From: Basidiobolus heterosporus B8920
Taxonomy: Eukaryota > Basidiobolomycota > Basidiobolomycetes > Basidiobolales > Basidiobolaceae
DNA length: 11,885 nt
Assembly: GCA_000697455.1 (NCBI GenBank)
Contig: JNET01035194.1
Span: 1 to 11,885, forward strand
Direction: 5' to 3'
Below the pieces are notes generated by a model. It saw only the letters and a program-made list of their open reading frames with translations. It ran no database searches and was not told the DNA's origin. Below are positions 1 to 8,838 of the stretch, piece by piece. The position numbers and the translations under genes are program-made. How positions within the stretch are numbered: the stretch's first letter is position 1; each line of letters opens with the position of its first letter.

Positions 1-340
1 AAGCACTAGCAGAATCCCTTAACGCGCGAAGTCGGCGCTCTTTACTGCTTTGACTATCTCTGTTGTAGCAATGAGAAATGGTAGGGGTATTTACAAAGGA
101 ATCCTTAGGAGTATTTCCGGCCGCGGAATTCGAAGTTTGTTCAGCACTTAGTTTAGTTATAGGCCTAGTCTTGTTTGAATTGAGAGATATCCTCGGTGTT
201 GTATTCGACTTTGCTTGAGTGTTAGAATTTGGTGTTTTCGAGCAATTAGAGCTTGTTCCGGCCAAGTCTTCGGAAACGTTGAGATTTGAAGTGGAGTTAA
301 GAGTAGAGAATTCATCAGGTGGGGTCGGTCCAGAAGACAT
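1..340 (-). CDS. 5' part of an unidentified Ser/Thr/Asn-rich protein (partial, runs off left edge)
   Basis: A reading frame opens with ATG at 340-338 on the minus strand and stays free of stops to the window edge, giving 113 residues. Upstream of this ATG the frame is open only to a stop at 460-458 and has no other ATG, so 340 is the likely start. The visible part is low in complexity and probably disordered: rich in Ser, Thr, Asn and Pro, with many Ser-Asn, Thr-Pro and Asn-Thr pairs. The last part is basic, with SKERRLRALRD at about residues 98-108. No domain, signal peptide or membrane helix is visible and I do not recognise the family. It could be the disordered N-terminus of a regulatory protein whose domains lie beyond the window. 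A GT inside it could be a splice donor, so the exon may end before the edge. The call as coding rests on frame length and composition alone. Confidence 0.55.
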   Translation of the reverse strand, partial: MSSGPTPPDEFSTLNSTSNLNVSEDLAGTSSNCSKTPNSNTQAKSNTTPRISLNSNKTRPITKLSAEQTSNSAAGNTPKDSFVNTPTISHCYNRDSQSSKERRLRALRDSASA

Positions 341-824
341 TCCACAAAAAGGACCGAGTACTCGAGACGAAGGTGAACACAAGTGTTCTAAGGTGAGCGC
401 TAGGGTGAGTACTAGAGTGAGTGTTAGAGTTAGCTTCAAGGATATCAGAACAAAGTATTATCAGTAACTCTTATTACCCTCGATAACAGCGACTTCGCTA
501 AACTCGGTTAAGATAAAGTATTAAGCTTGGCCATGTGGACTTATTATTTACAATATAATATAAGGATGAGAATGTTTAAATTGTATTACATATCTCATTT
601 ACCTTTTTGGACTAGATTGGTAATTGTAATCTGGATTCTGCTACCTTATCGCTACCAAAATCCTGAATACTTGGGGCATGTGTGGCAACACTTTTAGGCA
701 TATTAATGGCTTTGATACTCTTAAGATGAAACTGAATCCTTAGTAAAATGCTGATTAATGATCTAAATTTGTGTAGTATCCGATTGAGTAATCGTAACAT
801 ACTCTTCTTGGACAAGCCTCAGGC
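341..824. promoter_or_regulatory. Divergent intergenic region between two oppositely transcribed genes
   Basis: This 484-bp stretch lies between the minus-strand start at 340 and the plus-strand start at 825, so it should hold both promoters and 5' untranslated regions. It turns AT-rich at about 540-620, including a run around caatataatata near 550. Apart from a 12-bp tandem repeat at 392-433 I see no strong structure. The open frames inside it, such as 612-815 on the minus strand, show no protein-like composition or splice context. Confidence 0.45.
392..433. repeat. 12-bp imperfect tandem repeat, about 3.5 copies
   Basis: The units are GGTGAGCGCTAG (392-403), GGTGAGTACTAG (404-415), AGTGAGTGTTAG (416-427) and a partial AGTTAG (428-433). 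The array sits 50-90 bp upstream of the minus-strand start codon at 340, so it lies in that gene's promoter or 5' leader. Related but degraded sequence continues leftward to about 371. It may be a simple minisatellite or a set of repeated binding sites; the sequence does not decide. Confidence 0.8.
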
Positions 825-1540
825 ATGAATGAAGACAGTAAAAGCCAAGGGGAAGGTTGTGAGGAGACCTCAAATGCCCAACCTGAGCCTACTAATCAAG
901 GTACAAAACTTGAGCAGGCTCGAAAGTTACCATTATAGAGTCAGCTAATTTTCCTTTTTAGAGCAAGAGGCCAAATACTTGGAGCTTGTTAGAGAATCTG
1001 AACAAGCCAACCAAGTATTCAAAGTATGTAAATTCCACCTCATGTTTGGGCTCTTCCAACGCCTCTATGTAGCATGTTCGATTAACTTCTATAAATAGAT
1101 AACGCTGCATGTACTCCCAACAATTCTGTTTATCATGTAGGATAACCTCTGAGTGAGGAAATTTTCTTGTTCTCATTCGTTCACTAACAGAATCCTCTCG
1201 GAAAAACAGGTACTTTTGGTCAGCCTTTATGTCAATACAAGAGTACATTGGATCCAAAGAGATGTCGTCCGCTCTATCTGTATCCATGGTTATTTGTTTA
1301 CTCTCTTTAGGACTTTCTATTTACGTACTTCATCTCAATGATCCTTCTCGCTTCTTTATGCGTATGTTTTTGTTTATTTCCGTTTTACCTTTACTACTCA
1401 TGGGGCCATCGAGCTTGGATGGACTTGTCATCTGGGGGATACCAGTTATTGTTCACCTAATTCAATCACTGGCGCTCAAGCTGATCCGTGACGATGTTAA
1501 AAAAATAGAGCTACAACGGGTTAAGTTAAAAAGAACTTGA
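825..1540 (+). CDS. Unidentified small four-helix membrane protein, four exons
   Basis: The exons I place are 825-900, 962-1023, 1099-1136 and 1210-1540. They join to 507 nt coding for 168 residues. The introns are 61, 75 and 73 nt, all GT-AG; the last has a clear CACTAAC branch site. The tiny third exon (38 nt) is supported because it joins both neighbours in frame and supplies a hydrophobic stretch. Residues 1-46 are polar and acidic, ending in a short charged helix (QEAKYLELVRESEQ). Likely membrane helices lie at about 47-66, 80-99, 107-123 and 131-148. The C-terminus is a basic tail with many Lys and Arg (149-168). There is no cleavable signal peptide. The basic tail suggests it faces the cytosol, which with four helices would put both ends there. 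I do not recognise the family. The coding call is good for exon 4, moderate for the joins. Confidence 0.68.
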
Positions 1541-1768
1541 AAACACAAGCAGGCGTTGTGCTTCAAGGCGTATGTCTCCACAGGCTTGATTTGTTCTTTT
1601 GCTCTCACAATAATGTTCTACAAGGATAGAAAACAGATTAAAATTGGGTGTTGTTTATTCGTTTACTTTCAGTAATACGTGATATACTAAAGAGATTAAT
1701 GTAAGATCAACTCGATCTTTAATTAATTTACAGTGGTTCTATTGATAAATGAAGTAAATAATCTACAC
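1541..1768. terminator. Convergent 3' gap with a minus-strand poly(A) signal
   Basis: This 228-bp region lies between two stop codons that face each other. On the minus strand AATAAA is found at 1659-1654, about 110 nt past the RlmN-type stop codon, and is the best candidate for its poly(A) signal. No canonical AATAAA was seen for the plus-strand membrane protein gene. A short 6-bp inverted repeat with a 5-nt loop lies at 1703-1719. Confidence 0.45.
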
Positions 1769-3367
1769 TTAACGCTGAGTCTTGCTCAAGACGTTGCTCT
1801 TTAGTTGTCCACAAGCAGCCAGAATATCTGGTAATGTGAAATAACGTTAGGGTGGACGTTGGTTGCGAACTTTATGTTATTTACGTACCTCTTCCACGGG
1901 GTCGGCGAATAGTAGCTCGGGTCCCGCCTTCATTGACAATATCAACAAACTGTTGAAGCCGTGCTTCTGGAGTGCATTGATAGGAGCTGCCTGGCCACGG
2001 GTTGAAGGGACTAAACGATGTGGTTAGCAAGCGAAACAAAAACCAGCCAAGCAATACTTACATCAAATTGACGTGTGCAGGGAGCTCTTTCAGCATGCGG
2101 GAAAGTTCTTTCGCATCGGCTAGGCTATCATTTATGCCATCCAGCATTACATATCTGCAAACACAAAGCGTTAGATAGGCACCTTGGTGATTCCAATCAG
2201 CGTGGACATACTCGAAGGTAATCCGTTTGGTTTTATCGTCAGCGAGGCGAACGAAGTTCTGGCAGGCATTCATCAACTCTTTGATAGGCCACGTTTTGTT
2301 GAGGGGGACGATCTTATCACGAACATCGTTGCTAACGGCATGAAGGGAGATTGCCAATGAAACACCTAGTTCCACTGGGATTCTCTCAATGGCCGGGACT
2401 ACTCCAGATGTGGAGATGGTAATCCGCGCCTTGGGCAGGGCAATTCCACGAGGGTCAGTCAGGATTTGGATGGCTTTGCTTACATTTCTATATAATCTCA
2501 ATCTTAGCCATCGCGGGATTTCAGAGACAATAGCCGTAAGTTACCTGTAATTGTATAGCGGTTCACCTAATTCCATACAAGAGGTTAATTAGTCGTGCAT
2601 TTAGGCTTTTCGGAAGGGTTCATCCGTACCTTGTCCCATGAACACCATGTTGGAGATTTTACGTTGATGATTTGGTGTGAAAGGGAATTCGTTCAACCTA
2701 GACGCAAGGATCATATACTGACCGACAATCTCACTGGCTGTCAGGTTGCGAATAAGCTTTTGAGTTCCAGTATGGCAGAACGTGCACGACAAAGAGCATC
2801 CGATCTGCGAGGAAACACATTGCGTTCCGCGGGATGGCTCGGGGATAAACACTGTTTCGATAACCTCGTTTGGCTTCTTGTATGAAATCAAGAATTTCCG
2901 GGTCTCGTCTAGTTTGGAGGTCACGTCGTGCTAAAGTTACGAGATGTGTGAGTATTTTCGCAGCGTTGGATTTGTTGTTGGGCAATATTACCTGGACAAA
3001 ACCATGATCTATGCAATAGTTTTGCTCCAAACTTTCTCGAATGCCGATAGGTAAATTGGACATTGGAGCAAACGTATTTACACCTAAAAGAGCACATTAG
3101 TGCTAGGCAATTGCAAGTGGAAAGCAGAGGAAGAAAACCTTTTTTATACATCCATTCCCAAATTTGTTTAGGTGCAAAAAGCTTCATTCCTTGAACGTTA
3201 GACAGCAGCTCCTTGGTAAGTTCATTCAAAGACATGCCGGCAATGTTCTTTCTGTTTAGAAAGGCAGAGGCAGTCCTAACCGTATTAACGCCATGTTCTC
3301 CTGTTACTGAGGAGTAAAGCCGAGTAGAATTACTTCTTAGAGTTGGGAGGAATGCCTTACGTATCAT
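1769..3367 (-). CDS. rlmN: RlmN-type radical SAM adenine-C2 methyltransferase, probably organellar, eight exons
   Basis: The family methylates C2 of an adenine in 23S rRNA and, in bacteria, tRNA, using SAM and a 4Fe-4S cluster. Exons on the minus strand: 3367-3139, 3083-2992, 2930-2630, 2566-2545, 2487-2212, 2154-2062, 2010-1889 and 1827-1769. They join to 1194 nt (397 aa; E. coli RlmN is 384). Introns are 51-63 nt. Residues 1-20 are basic, hydroxylated and lack acids, as in a mitochondrial presequence. An N-terminal RlmN domain follows ([14 protein letters not shown]). Cys152, Cys156 and Cys159 form the CxxxCxxC cluster. Cys145 and Cys384 (in AACGQL) match E. coli Cys118 and Cys355, the catalytic pair. 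GEPLYNY is at 208-214 and the C-terminal IPFNPWPGS at 338-346. All key residues are present, so the enzyme should be active. Oddity: MGQGEP where most members have MGMGEP. A Cfr-type C8 specificity is not indicated. Confidence 0.93.
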
Positions 3368-3472
3368 ACTGTCTGCCTTCGTTAGTATTTTGTGAAGGTA
3401 TATACAGCTTCGAGGCGGCGTGACTGCAGACTCTCGTATCTAATATATTCCCAATATGAAGAATTTTTTGTG
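3368..3472. promoter_or_regulatory. 105-bp bidirectional promoter of the RlmN-type and Rrn6-type genes
   Basis: Only 105 bp separate the two divergent start codons, at 3367 on the minus strand and 3473 on the plus strand, so both core promoters and leaders must fit here or extend into the coding regions. A TATA-like run (taatatatt) lies at about 3441-3449. The plus-strand leader contains a short upstream reading frame, listed separately. Confidence 0.6.
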
Positions 3473-3473
3473 A
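3456..3473 (+). promoter_or_regulatory. Five-codon uORF (MKNFL) whose stop overlaps the Rrn6-type start codon
   Basis: ATG at 3456-3458 is followed by AAG AAT TTT TTG and TGA at 3471-3473. The last base of this stop is the A of the next ATG at 3473-3475 (TGATG). If transcription starts upstream of 3456, ribosomes would either translate the uORF and reinitiate, or skip it. In eukaryotes such overlaps usually lower main-frame output. Transcription could also start after 3456, in which case the uORF is not in the mRNA. Confidence 0.4.
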
Positions 3474-6400
3474 TGCAAATTAACCAGGAAATTTGGAGTA
3501 GATTTAGTAAACCAAAATTTTCTTACAAAGTGACTGTCTTAACCCAAACTCGAAAAAAAACATTCGTTCAACTTGGACAAAACACCGGCCAATACTGGTT
3601 CGAAATAGATGCTTGTAAATTAGAGAACCAAATATATTATAAAGATTCATACCACATTCTAATGAAAACCAGCAAACCTTCTAAGCCGCCCTCGTCCTTT
3701 CCACAGTGGACGTGGCCGGAACCACCTAAGAGCTGTTCGGATACGATAGATTTTGGATTAACCGGAGGGGCATTTTTTGATTTAAAAAGTAGCACCGAAT
3801 CTTCTTGGACGTTCAAAAATATTCACAATTCAAGTATGAAATAGCATATATCTACACTGAATCCTAGCTCTTTAGTCTCTAAACAGCACTTTCTTGACGC
3901 GAAATAGATTTTAGTATCAAAGCAGTTAGCTCACTTGAGCAGGCATTCCCGAGAACTCGGCAATATACGCACCCAACTCTTAAAAAACCTGTTAAATCAA
4001 ATACAAGGGCTGTGGTAAATATCTCTTGTTTATATATATCCCGGGAGGGGCTTGATGAGCTGAACCATTCACTTTGACGTAGGTTAATTATTTTCAAGCC
4101 AATTTTGAAGAGACATATATACCACGTTCTGTATTTGAGGAATGTTTGAGTGATACTCTTCTCGCGCACGAATCTGAACTTCACTACGACCCTTTTTATG
4201 GAAATGTGGCCACCCTTTTACCCTCGAAACTATCCTCTGACTCTCATTACCTTGCTTTCCCAACGGGTGAAGTGGGAAATATGCTTAGTATCTTTTTTGT
4301 GGAATTTTACGCGTTTCAGACATGATTGTACGTTGAAAAAGGTCACTTAACTCCTAACAGACTTTTCAGCAATAGAGAAAGTACACGGGGATTCGACTTT
4401 TGCTTACAAACTGAGTCCAAGTATCGAGCCAGTAGCAAGATTCACTACACCCATTCGTCAGTTGGTCATATCCAAATCGAAAGGAAATGAATCTGGTGAG
4501 GTTTGTTTCCCTGGAAAGCTTGAGGCATATGTACACGCATGCTAAACTGTTGGAACGTTGCAGAACTTGTAGGCGTAAGGACAATATCAGGCGTGTCCTT
4601 TTTGACACTCAAAGAAAGAAAACAAACGGAGGCTCATGGCATTCCGGTATCGTTTAAGAGTCTACATTCACTTTCCCTTCCAACCGAGCCTATGCACCTT
4701 GCGATCAACCCCTACTGGGTCGGGGAAGCAGCCGTTGTAGGGGATAGAGGGTTCCTGAGTATTTGGGATATCAACTCGCCCAAGTCACAGAGGTATGTTG
4801 CTCACATTAACCTTTTACTGACTCGGATCTCCTTCGGACTAAACCGATTGTTCCCAGAGTTATTGTGGATATACGAAGCGATGACATTGGGTTTTATGAT
4901 AAGTGGATGGCTTGTGAGTGGGGCGCGCATCCGCGTTCGCTGGTGATCGGAACTGCGTCTGATATTAAGATATTGGATCTTAGGGTAACTATCATAACTC
5001 TCCAATAGTATCGGAATTGTTTACTGATCTATTTCTTAGAGCGCTGCTCTACCCGGCTTACTGTATACACCTGATAATGAAAAGATCTACAGTCTACAGA
5101 GAAGTTTGGACCATGAGCTACAAAGCTTCTATTCGACCACCAGTTGCGTTGGTATTATCGATCATCGGTTTGCGAGTAGACCGCTTTTGCAATGGAAGCA
5201 TAACCAAAGGGAGCCCCCTTCCCATCTCGAGGTTCTTACACCTCCAGAAACCTCCGGGGACAAGAGTACATTAATCTATGAATATTTCAACGATTCCGAT
5301 ATACTAAATGTTTGTATTTTCAGTGTGCCTTGTAGGTTGGAACCGGTTGGAGTCGGAAATCAGTATGTACACATACGAACGTCCGTCGGTGCATGGGGCG
5401 TTATCTTCTGCCGGCTATCCGGTATCTCTAGAATCATTTTCCACGCATCCAGATTATCTTTCTGACGAATTAGTCCCTCCCATCCAATTCAAACCTAACA
5501 AAGTAAGGCATGATGAACGTGACTTTCAGCGACACCCGCCACTCTCTGGCCTTGCATGTTTGCCATACTGGCATAATGCTTTCTCATCAAATGATGACGA
5601 TATCAACTCCAACCTATTTAGTCTATTTCAATACGCTGAGAATGGCTCTATTTATAGCCAAGTTTACAAAATTGGTTCTGACAACGGCACGCCCTCATAC
5701 ATAGATGATGAAGGATTTTTCGTTCCTGGAGCTAGTCAAAACGATGGAGTATATACCCCAGTAGATGAGGAGGTAACGGAGCTTGTTGCCAAGCCAAAAT
5801 CAAAATGGTCAAGCGATATTTTAGAAATGGAGAAACGGATAGATCGCCTGGATCTAACACCTCATGACATCAAGAGATACACTAAGATTGACATGCGACC
5901 GTTGATGAAATGTAAGTTTGTATTCATTGTTTGGTCGCCTTTTAGCTAACTCTTGTGATAGATCTTGCCAATGCTTTCTTTGGTGAACTAGGCTTAACTA
6001 CTTCAGTTAAGAATGAGGTTCTAACTAGTACGGCCACAACACATTCACCAAGCGAATTTAATGCTTACTTGGATTCATTGAGGTCACCCAACACAGTGTA
6101 TCCTTATTTCTCTATATCTATGCTCTATTTAATGTTTTCACTGATCGATACATTCTGCGGATCCTTAACCCGAGTTTTAGGTATGATATGGTACGAAAAA
6201 AGGACGGTACTCAAGCTATTCAAAATGCACAAGATGTAGTCATGTGGGTCACTCAAGCCTTACATCTGAAGCTCGATTGGAGAGGAATACGTGATACTGT
6301 ATTGTACCCTTGGGACAGCAATGCCAATCAAATTCTGGAGCTCAACAACTTGCAAGATATTCGTGTGCTGCTGAAAAGTGAATTCGAATCCTCCGTCGAA

Positions 6401-7315
6401 AACCGGAACATTGAGGACGAATCATTGCTTTTGTTTGAGACTTTAGAGGAGAGGAGTATATTCGGATCTCAAACAGCTGATAGAGCTATTGAAAGAATGA
6501 CCGAAGCGCTCTTCTGGAGTTCCCTAGTCTATATCCCTATTCAAGAGACCTCTTCAACTAACCAACACGACTCACAGGCAAACGATTCACTTGAACTTGA
6601 GCTTCAAAATGAACTTGAAGAAATCACCCCCCAAAAAACGAGACCAATTGACCTGACCTTGAACCATTGGAAGTATCTCAGGCCTCAAGGAGACGTGGAG
6701 CTTAGCATAGCCACCAAAGCATTGCTTCAAGAATGGTCCGTTGGCGATGCACCACCTGAAATGGATCACGGAATTGAAGAGTATATCGATATTCGCGTGA
6801 AATCCCAAAGTAGACGTACGTTCCTCAAGAATGTACCAGCAACCCCACTTACCTTCAAAGGTTCCCGACCATTAATTGTGAAATCTATTTCACAACCGGA
6901 TTCTGAAAGTGGACGTAATCTCTACTTCAGTCCATTGTCGCATCTCCGCCAGAATGATCACACTCCACCTACACTGGTCAGCCGGTCACAGCCTCAAGCA
7001 ATGACACCACACTGGCGGACCCCTCACATCAGGGCATCCCAGCCCTCTCAAAGCACTGCTCAGACACCTCGAACTATTCTCAAGTCTAGAGTGAAACGTA
7101 AACTCGATCACATGACGCAATCCCAAGTGTCTCCTAGTGTGTCCACTCCAGTAACTCTTTCGAAGACACTCTCTTGGGAATCTATTCCTCCCGACTCGTC
7201 TCCACCAGTGTATGAAATCCCATCTACCCCGCAATTCACCGTCAGCCAGCCAGTAGCTGGCTCGACCAACGTTCGGAAATCCAAGAAAAAGAAATCTCGT
7301 ATGTCAGGTTTTTAA
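3473..7315 (+). CDS. RRN6: Rrn6/TAF1C-like RNA polymerase I core initiation factor, ten exons
   Basis: Rrn6 (TAF1C in animals) belongs to the core factor/SL1 complex that binds the rDNA promoter and recruits RNA polymerase I in the nucleolus. Exons: 3473-3833, 3908-4014, 4083-4287, 4361-4495, 4564-4792, 4858-4984, 5040-5265, 5324-5911, 5962-6097 and 6181-7315. They join to 3249 nt (1082 aa; yeast Rrn6 is about 894). Introns are 50-83 nt. Family signs: FGLTGGAFFD near 99-108; DPFYGN at 192-197; AFPTGEVGN at 214-222; a propeller-like stretch with LAINPYWVGEAAVV (316-329) and HPRSLVIGTASDIKILDLR (370-388); LLQWKH (437-442). The last 160 residues are Ser/Thr/Pro/Gln-rich and end in a basic KKKKSRMSGF tail, as I recall for this family. 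The start is the first ATG in frame. Intron 9 has a second in-frame donor at 6083, removing five residues. Assignment is from remembered motifs. Confidence 0.87.
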
Positions 7316-7345
7316 TAAAGTATATATATATGTCTAAGTTTTATT
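7314..7345. terminator. Opposing poly(A) signals in a 58-bp convergent gap
   Basis: Plus-strand AATAAA at 7314-7319 overlaps the Rrn6-type stop codon (TAA at 7313-7315). Minus-strand AATAAA at 7345-7340 lies about 30 nt past the CENP-K-type stop (7376-7374). A TA repeat (7321-7331) sits between the two signals. If cleavage follows the signals by the usual 10-30 nt, each mRNA ends near or just inside its neighbour, and the 3' ends overlap. Confidence 0.7.
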
Positions 7346-7373
7346 CGGTCCCTTTTGTTAACAACAAACACGA

Positions 7374-8712
7374 TCATATGCGGAACTCGGTTAATTTTAA
7401 TCGATTTGGGTCTTGAGGATGGCGCGTAGCGATTCCACCTTTGATTAGGAGCTCAATGTACGGTTCCCAGCAAGTGTCTGGGTTCACTTTAACGTAAGAG
7501 TCATTCAGGCCAGTGACAGCAGAGTTCATTAAATCCTAAACAAAGCTGAGTTTGACATGGTTGAATACGCATCGATAGGATTGACTCACCTCCAATAGGA
7601 CTTTGAGAGAGAACGCGTTGCCATGGAGTTGCCTCTCTTCGTTGGTAGCTATCTTGCCCTATGATATTCAGTACATGTATTAGTGCTAGTCCTAAGGAGC
7701 ATTGAGACAACAATGAAAAACACCTTGTATACCGAAACTGGTGGAAAGTGCTTTTCCACGAATTTCATTAATTCTATCATGGCACGAGCGTTTAATCTAC
7801 GAATTCGATGGAACTCCTCCTGAACCCCAGGACTAACATATATAAGAACAGGATCATAGGTTGAAGATGGATTTTACATGATATCCTACATCAGTGGTTT
7901 TGCCTTTTCCGTGAGTATTTTACGTTCTTTCAAATCATTGAGCCTTCCAAGCAACATTGTGTTTATCCTCTGGTATCTCTCCTTGTTTTCTCTTTCACTA
8001 AGGTTATATGAGTGGAAGAGTTACTCACAGGATTGTCTGGTGAGTAACCTACCTTAACAGTTTACTTTCTATCTGTTCCTGTTCTTTCTTCAATAAACCA
8101 AGTGCGCGTTGATAACCTGTGATGGTTAAGTTAAGTTTCTTTTGAGCCTGAAGCCAGCTCAGACCAGGTGCTTTATTGTCGATCATCTGTAATTCTGAAG
8201 AGACCAGCAAGTATTGGGTCAGTTTATCGAAGTTGATTTTCGGTCGAAAGAAAGGATGATACACACCTTCACGTTGCTGGTCCAATTCGTTGGCAAGACG
8301 TTGTTCTTCCGAAAGTAACAGGGCTATTCTCTAATAGATTGTAGAAATACTCGCATCAACACAAAACGAAACCAGAGTCGATCTTTACAAATGTCTACAC
8401 ACCCTAGCAGCAGTAGAAGCTACTCTTTTTTTAGGTAAATTGACCCGTTCTTGCAACTAAATAAGTAGAGGAAGTAGAAGACTTTAGTCTGACAGTAGAG
8501 ACTTATAAAAGGGGAATACACCAAAAAACATAGAGCCATACCTCAAGAAGAAGTTGAAAAGTGTGCTCACAATTGGCCTTGATTTTATTGATAAGCGACT
8601 CAGTTTGTACATCTCTCTCGACATGTGAAACGTCGAGTGAATAAGGCTCGGTGAATTGTGGCACAGGGTTATACTCAGTCTTTATGTGTTGTGCTTGGTT
8701 GTTCAGGGACAT
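7374..8712 (-). CDS. CENPK: CENP-K/Sim4-like inner kinetochore protein, seven exons
   Basis: CENP-K (Sim4 in fission yeast, Mcm22 in budding yeast) is part of the CENP-H/I/K/M complex of the inner kinetochore, on centromeric chromatin. Minus-strand exons: 8712-8542, 8456-8403, 8330-8053, 7997-7890, 7832-7724, 7658-7590 and 7535-7374. They join to 951 nt (316 aa; human CENP-K is about 269). Introns are 54-85 nt. The middle (about 70-215) is rich in Lys, Glu, Gln and Leu, as in a coiled coil. FVEKHFPP lies at 228-235. The best evidence is the C-terminus, 276-314: SYVKVNPDTCWEPYIELL followed by GGIATRHPQDPNRLKLTEF. This closely resembles the end of animal CENP-K as I remember it. The N-terminal 57 residues are unlike anything I recall. 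Exon 2 has an alternative in-frame donor 18 nt earlier (after AAAAGA at about 8421), so residues 70-75 are uncertain. Confidence 0.8.
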
Positions 8713-8838
8713 ATTAGAGGAGCGATTGATTCTCCCACTTGAGGAAAAGCATGATTTCGAATCGATACAAACAAAGAAATCATATGGAAAAAATAGAACG
8801 ATTTATTGAATAGACATTAAAATGGACATGGATATGGA
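8713..8838. promoter_or_regulatory. 126-bp gap: V-ATPase 3' end and CENP-K-type promoter
   Basis: Both flanking genes are on the minus strand, V-ATPase subunit a upstream. Minus-strand AATAAA at 8807-8802 lies about 32 nt past the V-ATPase stop and is its likely poly(A) signal. That leaves roughly 75-85 bp for the CENP-K-type promoter and leader. No TATA-like element stands out. Confidence 0.5.

Noticed and set aside
612-815. Minus-strand open frame of 67 codons in the divergent promoter region
   Set aside because: No domain, no splice context and no composition unlike chance AT-rich sequence; it lies between two gene starts.
1703-1719. Short inverted repeat AAGATC-AACTC-GATCTT
   Set aside because: A 6-bp stem in AT-rich intergenic DNA is expected by chance; eukaryotic termination does not need it.
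2590-2640. RlmN-type gene apparently truncated after MGQG by a stop
   Set aside because: The stop lies inside a 63-nt intron; splicing to the 22-nt exon restores GEPLYNY and the rest of the enzyme, so it is not a pseudogene.
5266-5330. Apparent frameshift in the Rrn6-type gene between two overlapping open frames
   Set aside because: A 58-nt GT-AG intron (5266-5323) with an ATACTAAATG branch region and TTTTCAG acceptor joins the frames exactly and restores a continuous protein, so no break is needed.
6587-7234. Minus-strand open frames under the last Rrn6-type exon
   Set aside because: The plus-strand frame is continuous with the rest of the gene and ends in the family-like basic tail; the antisense frames have no support.
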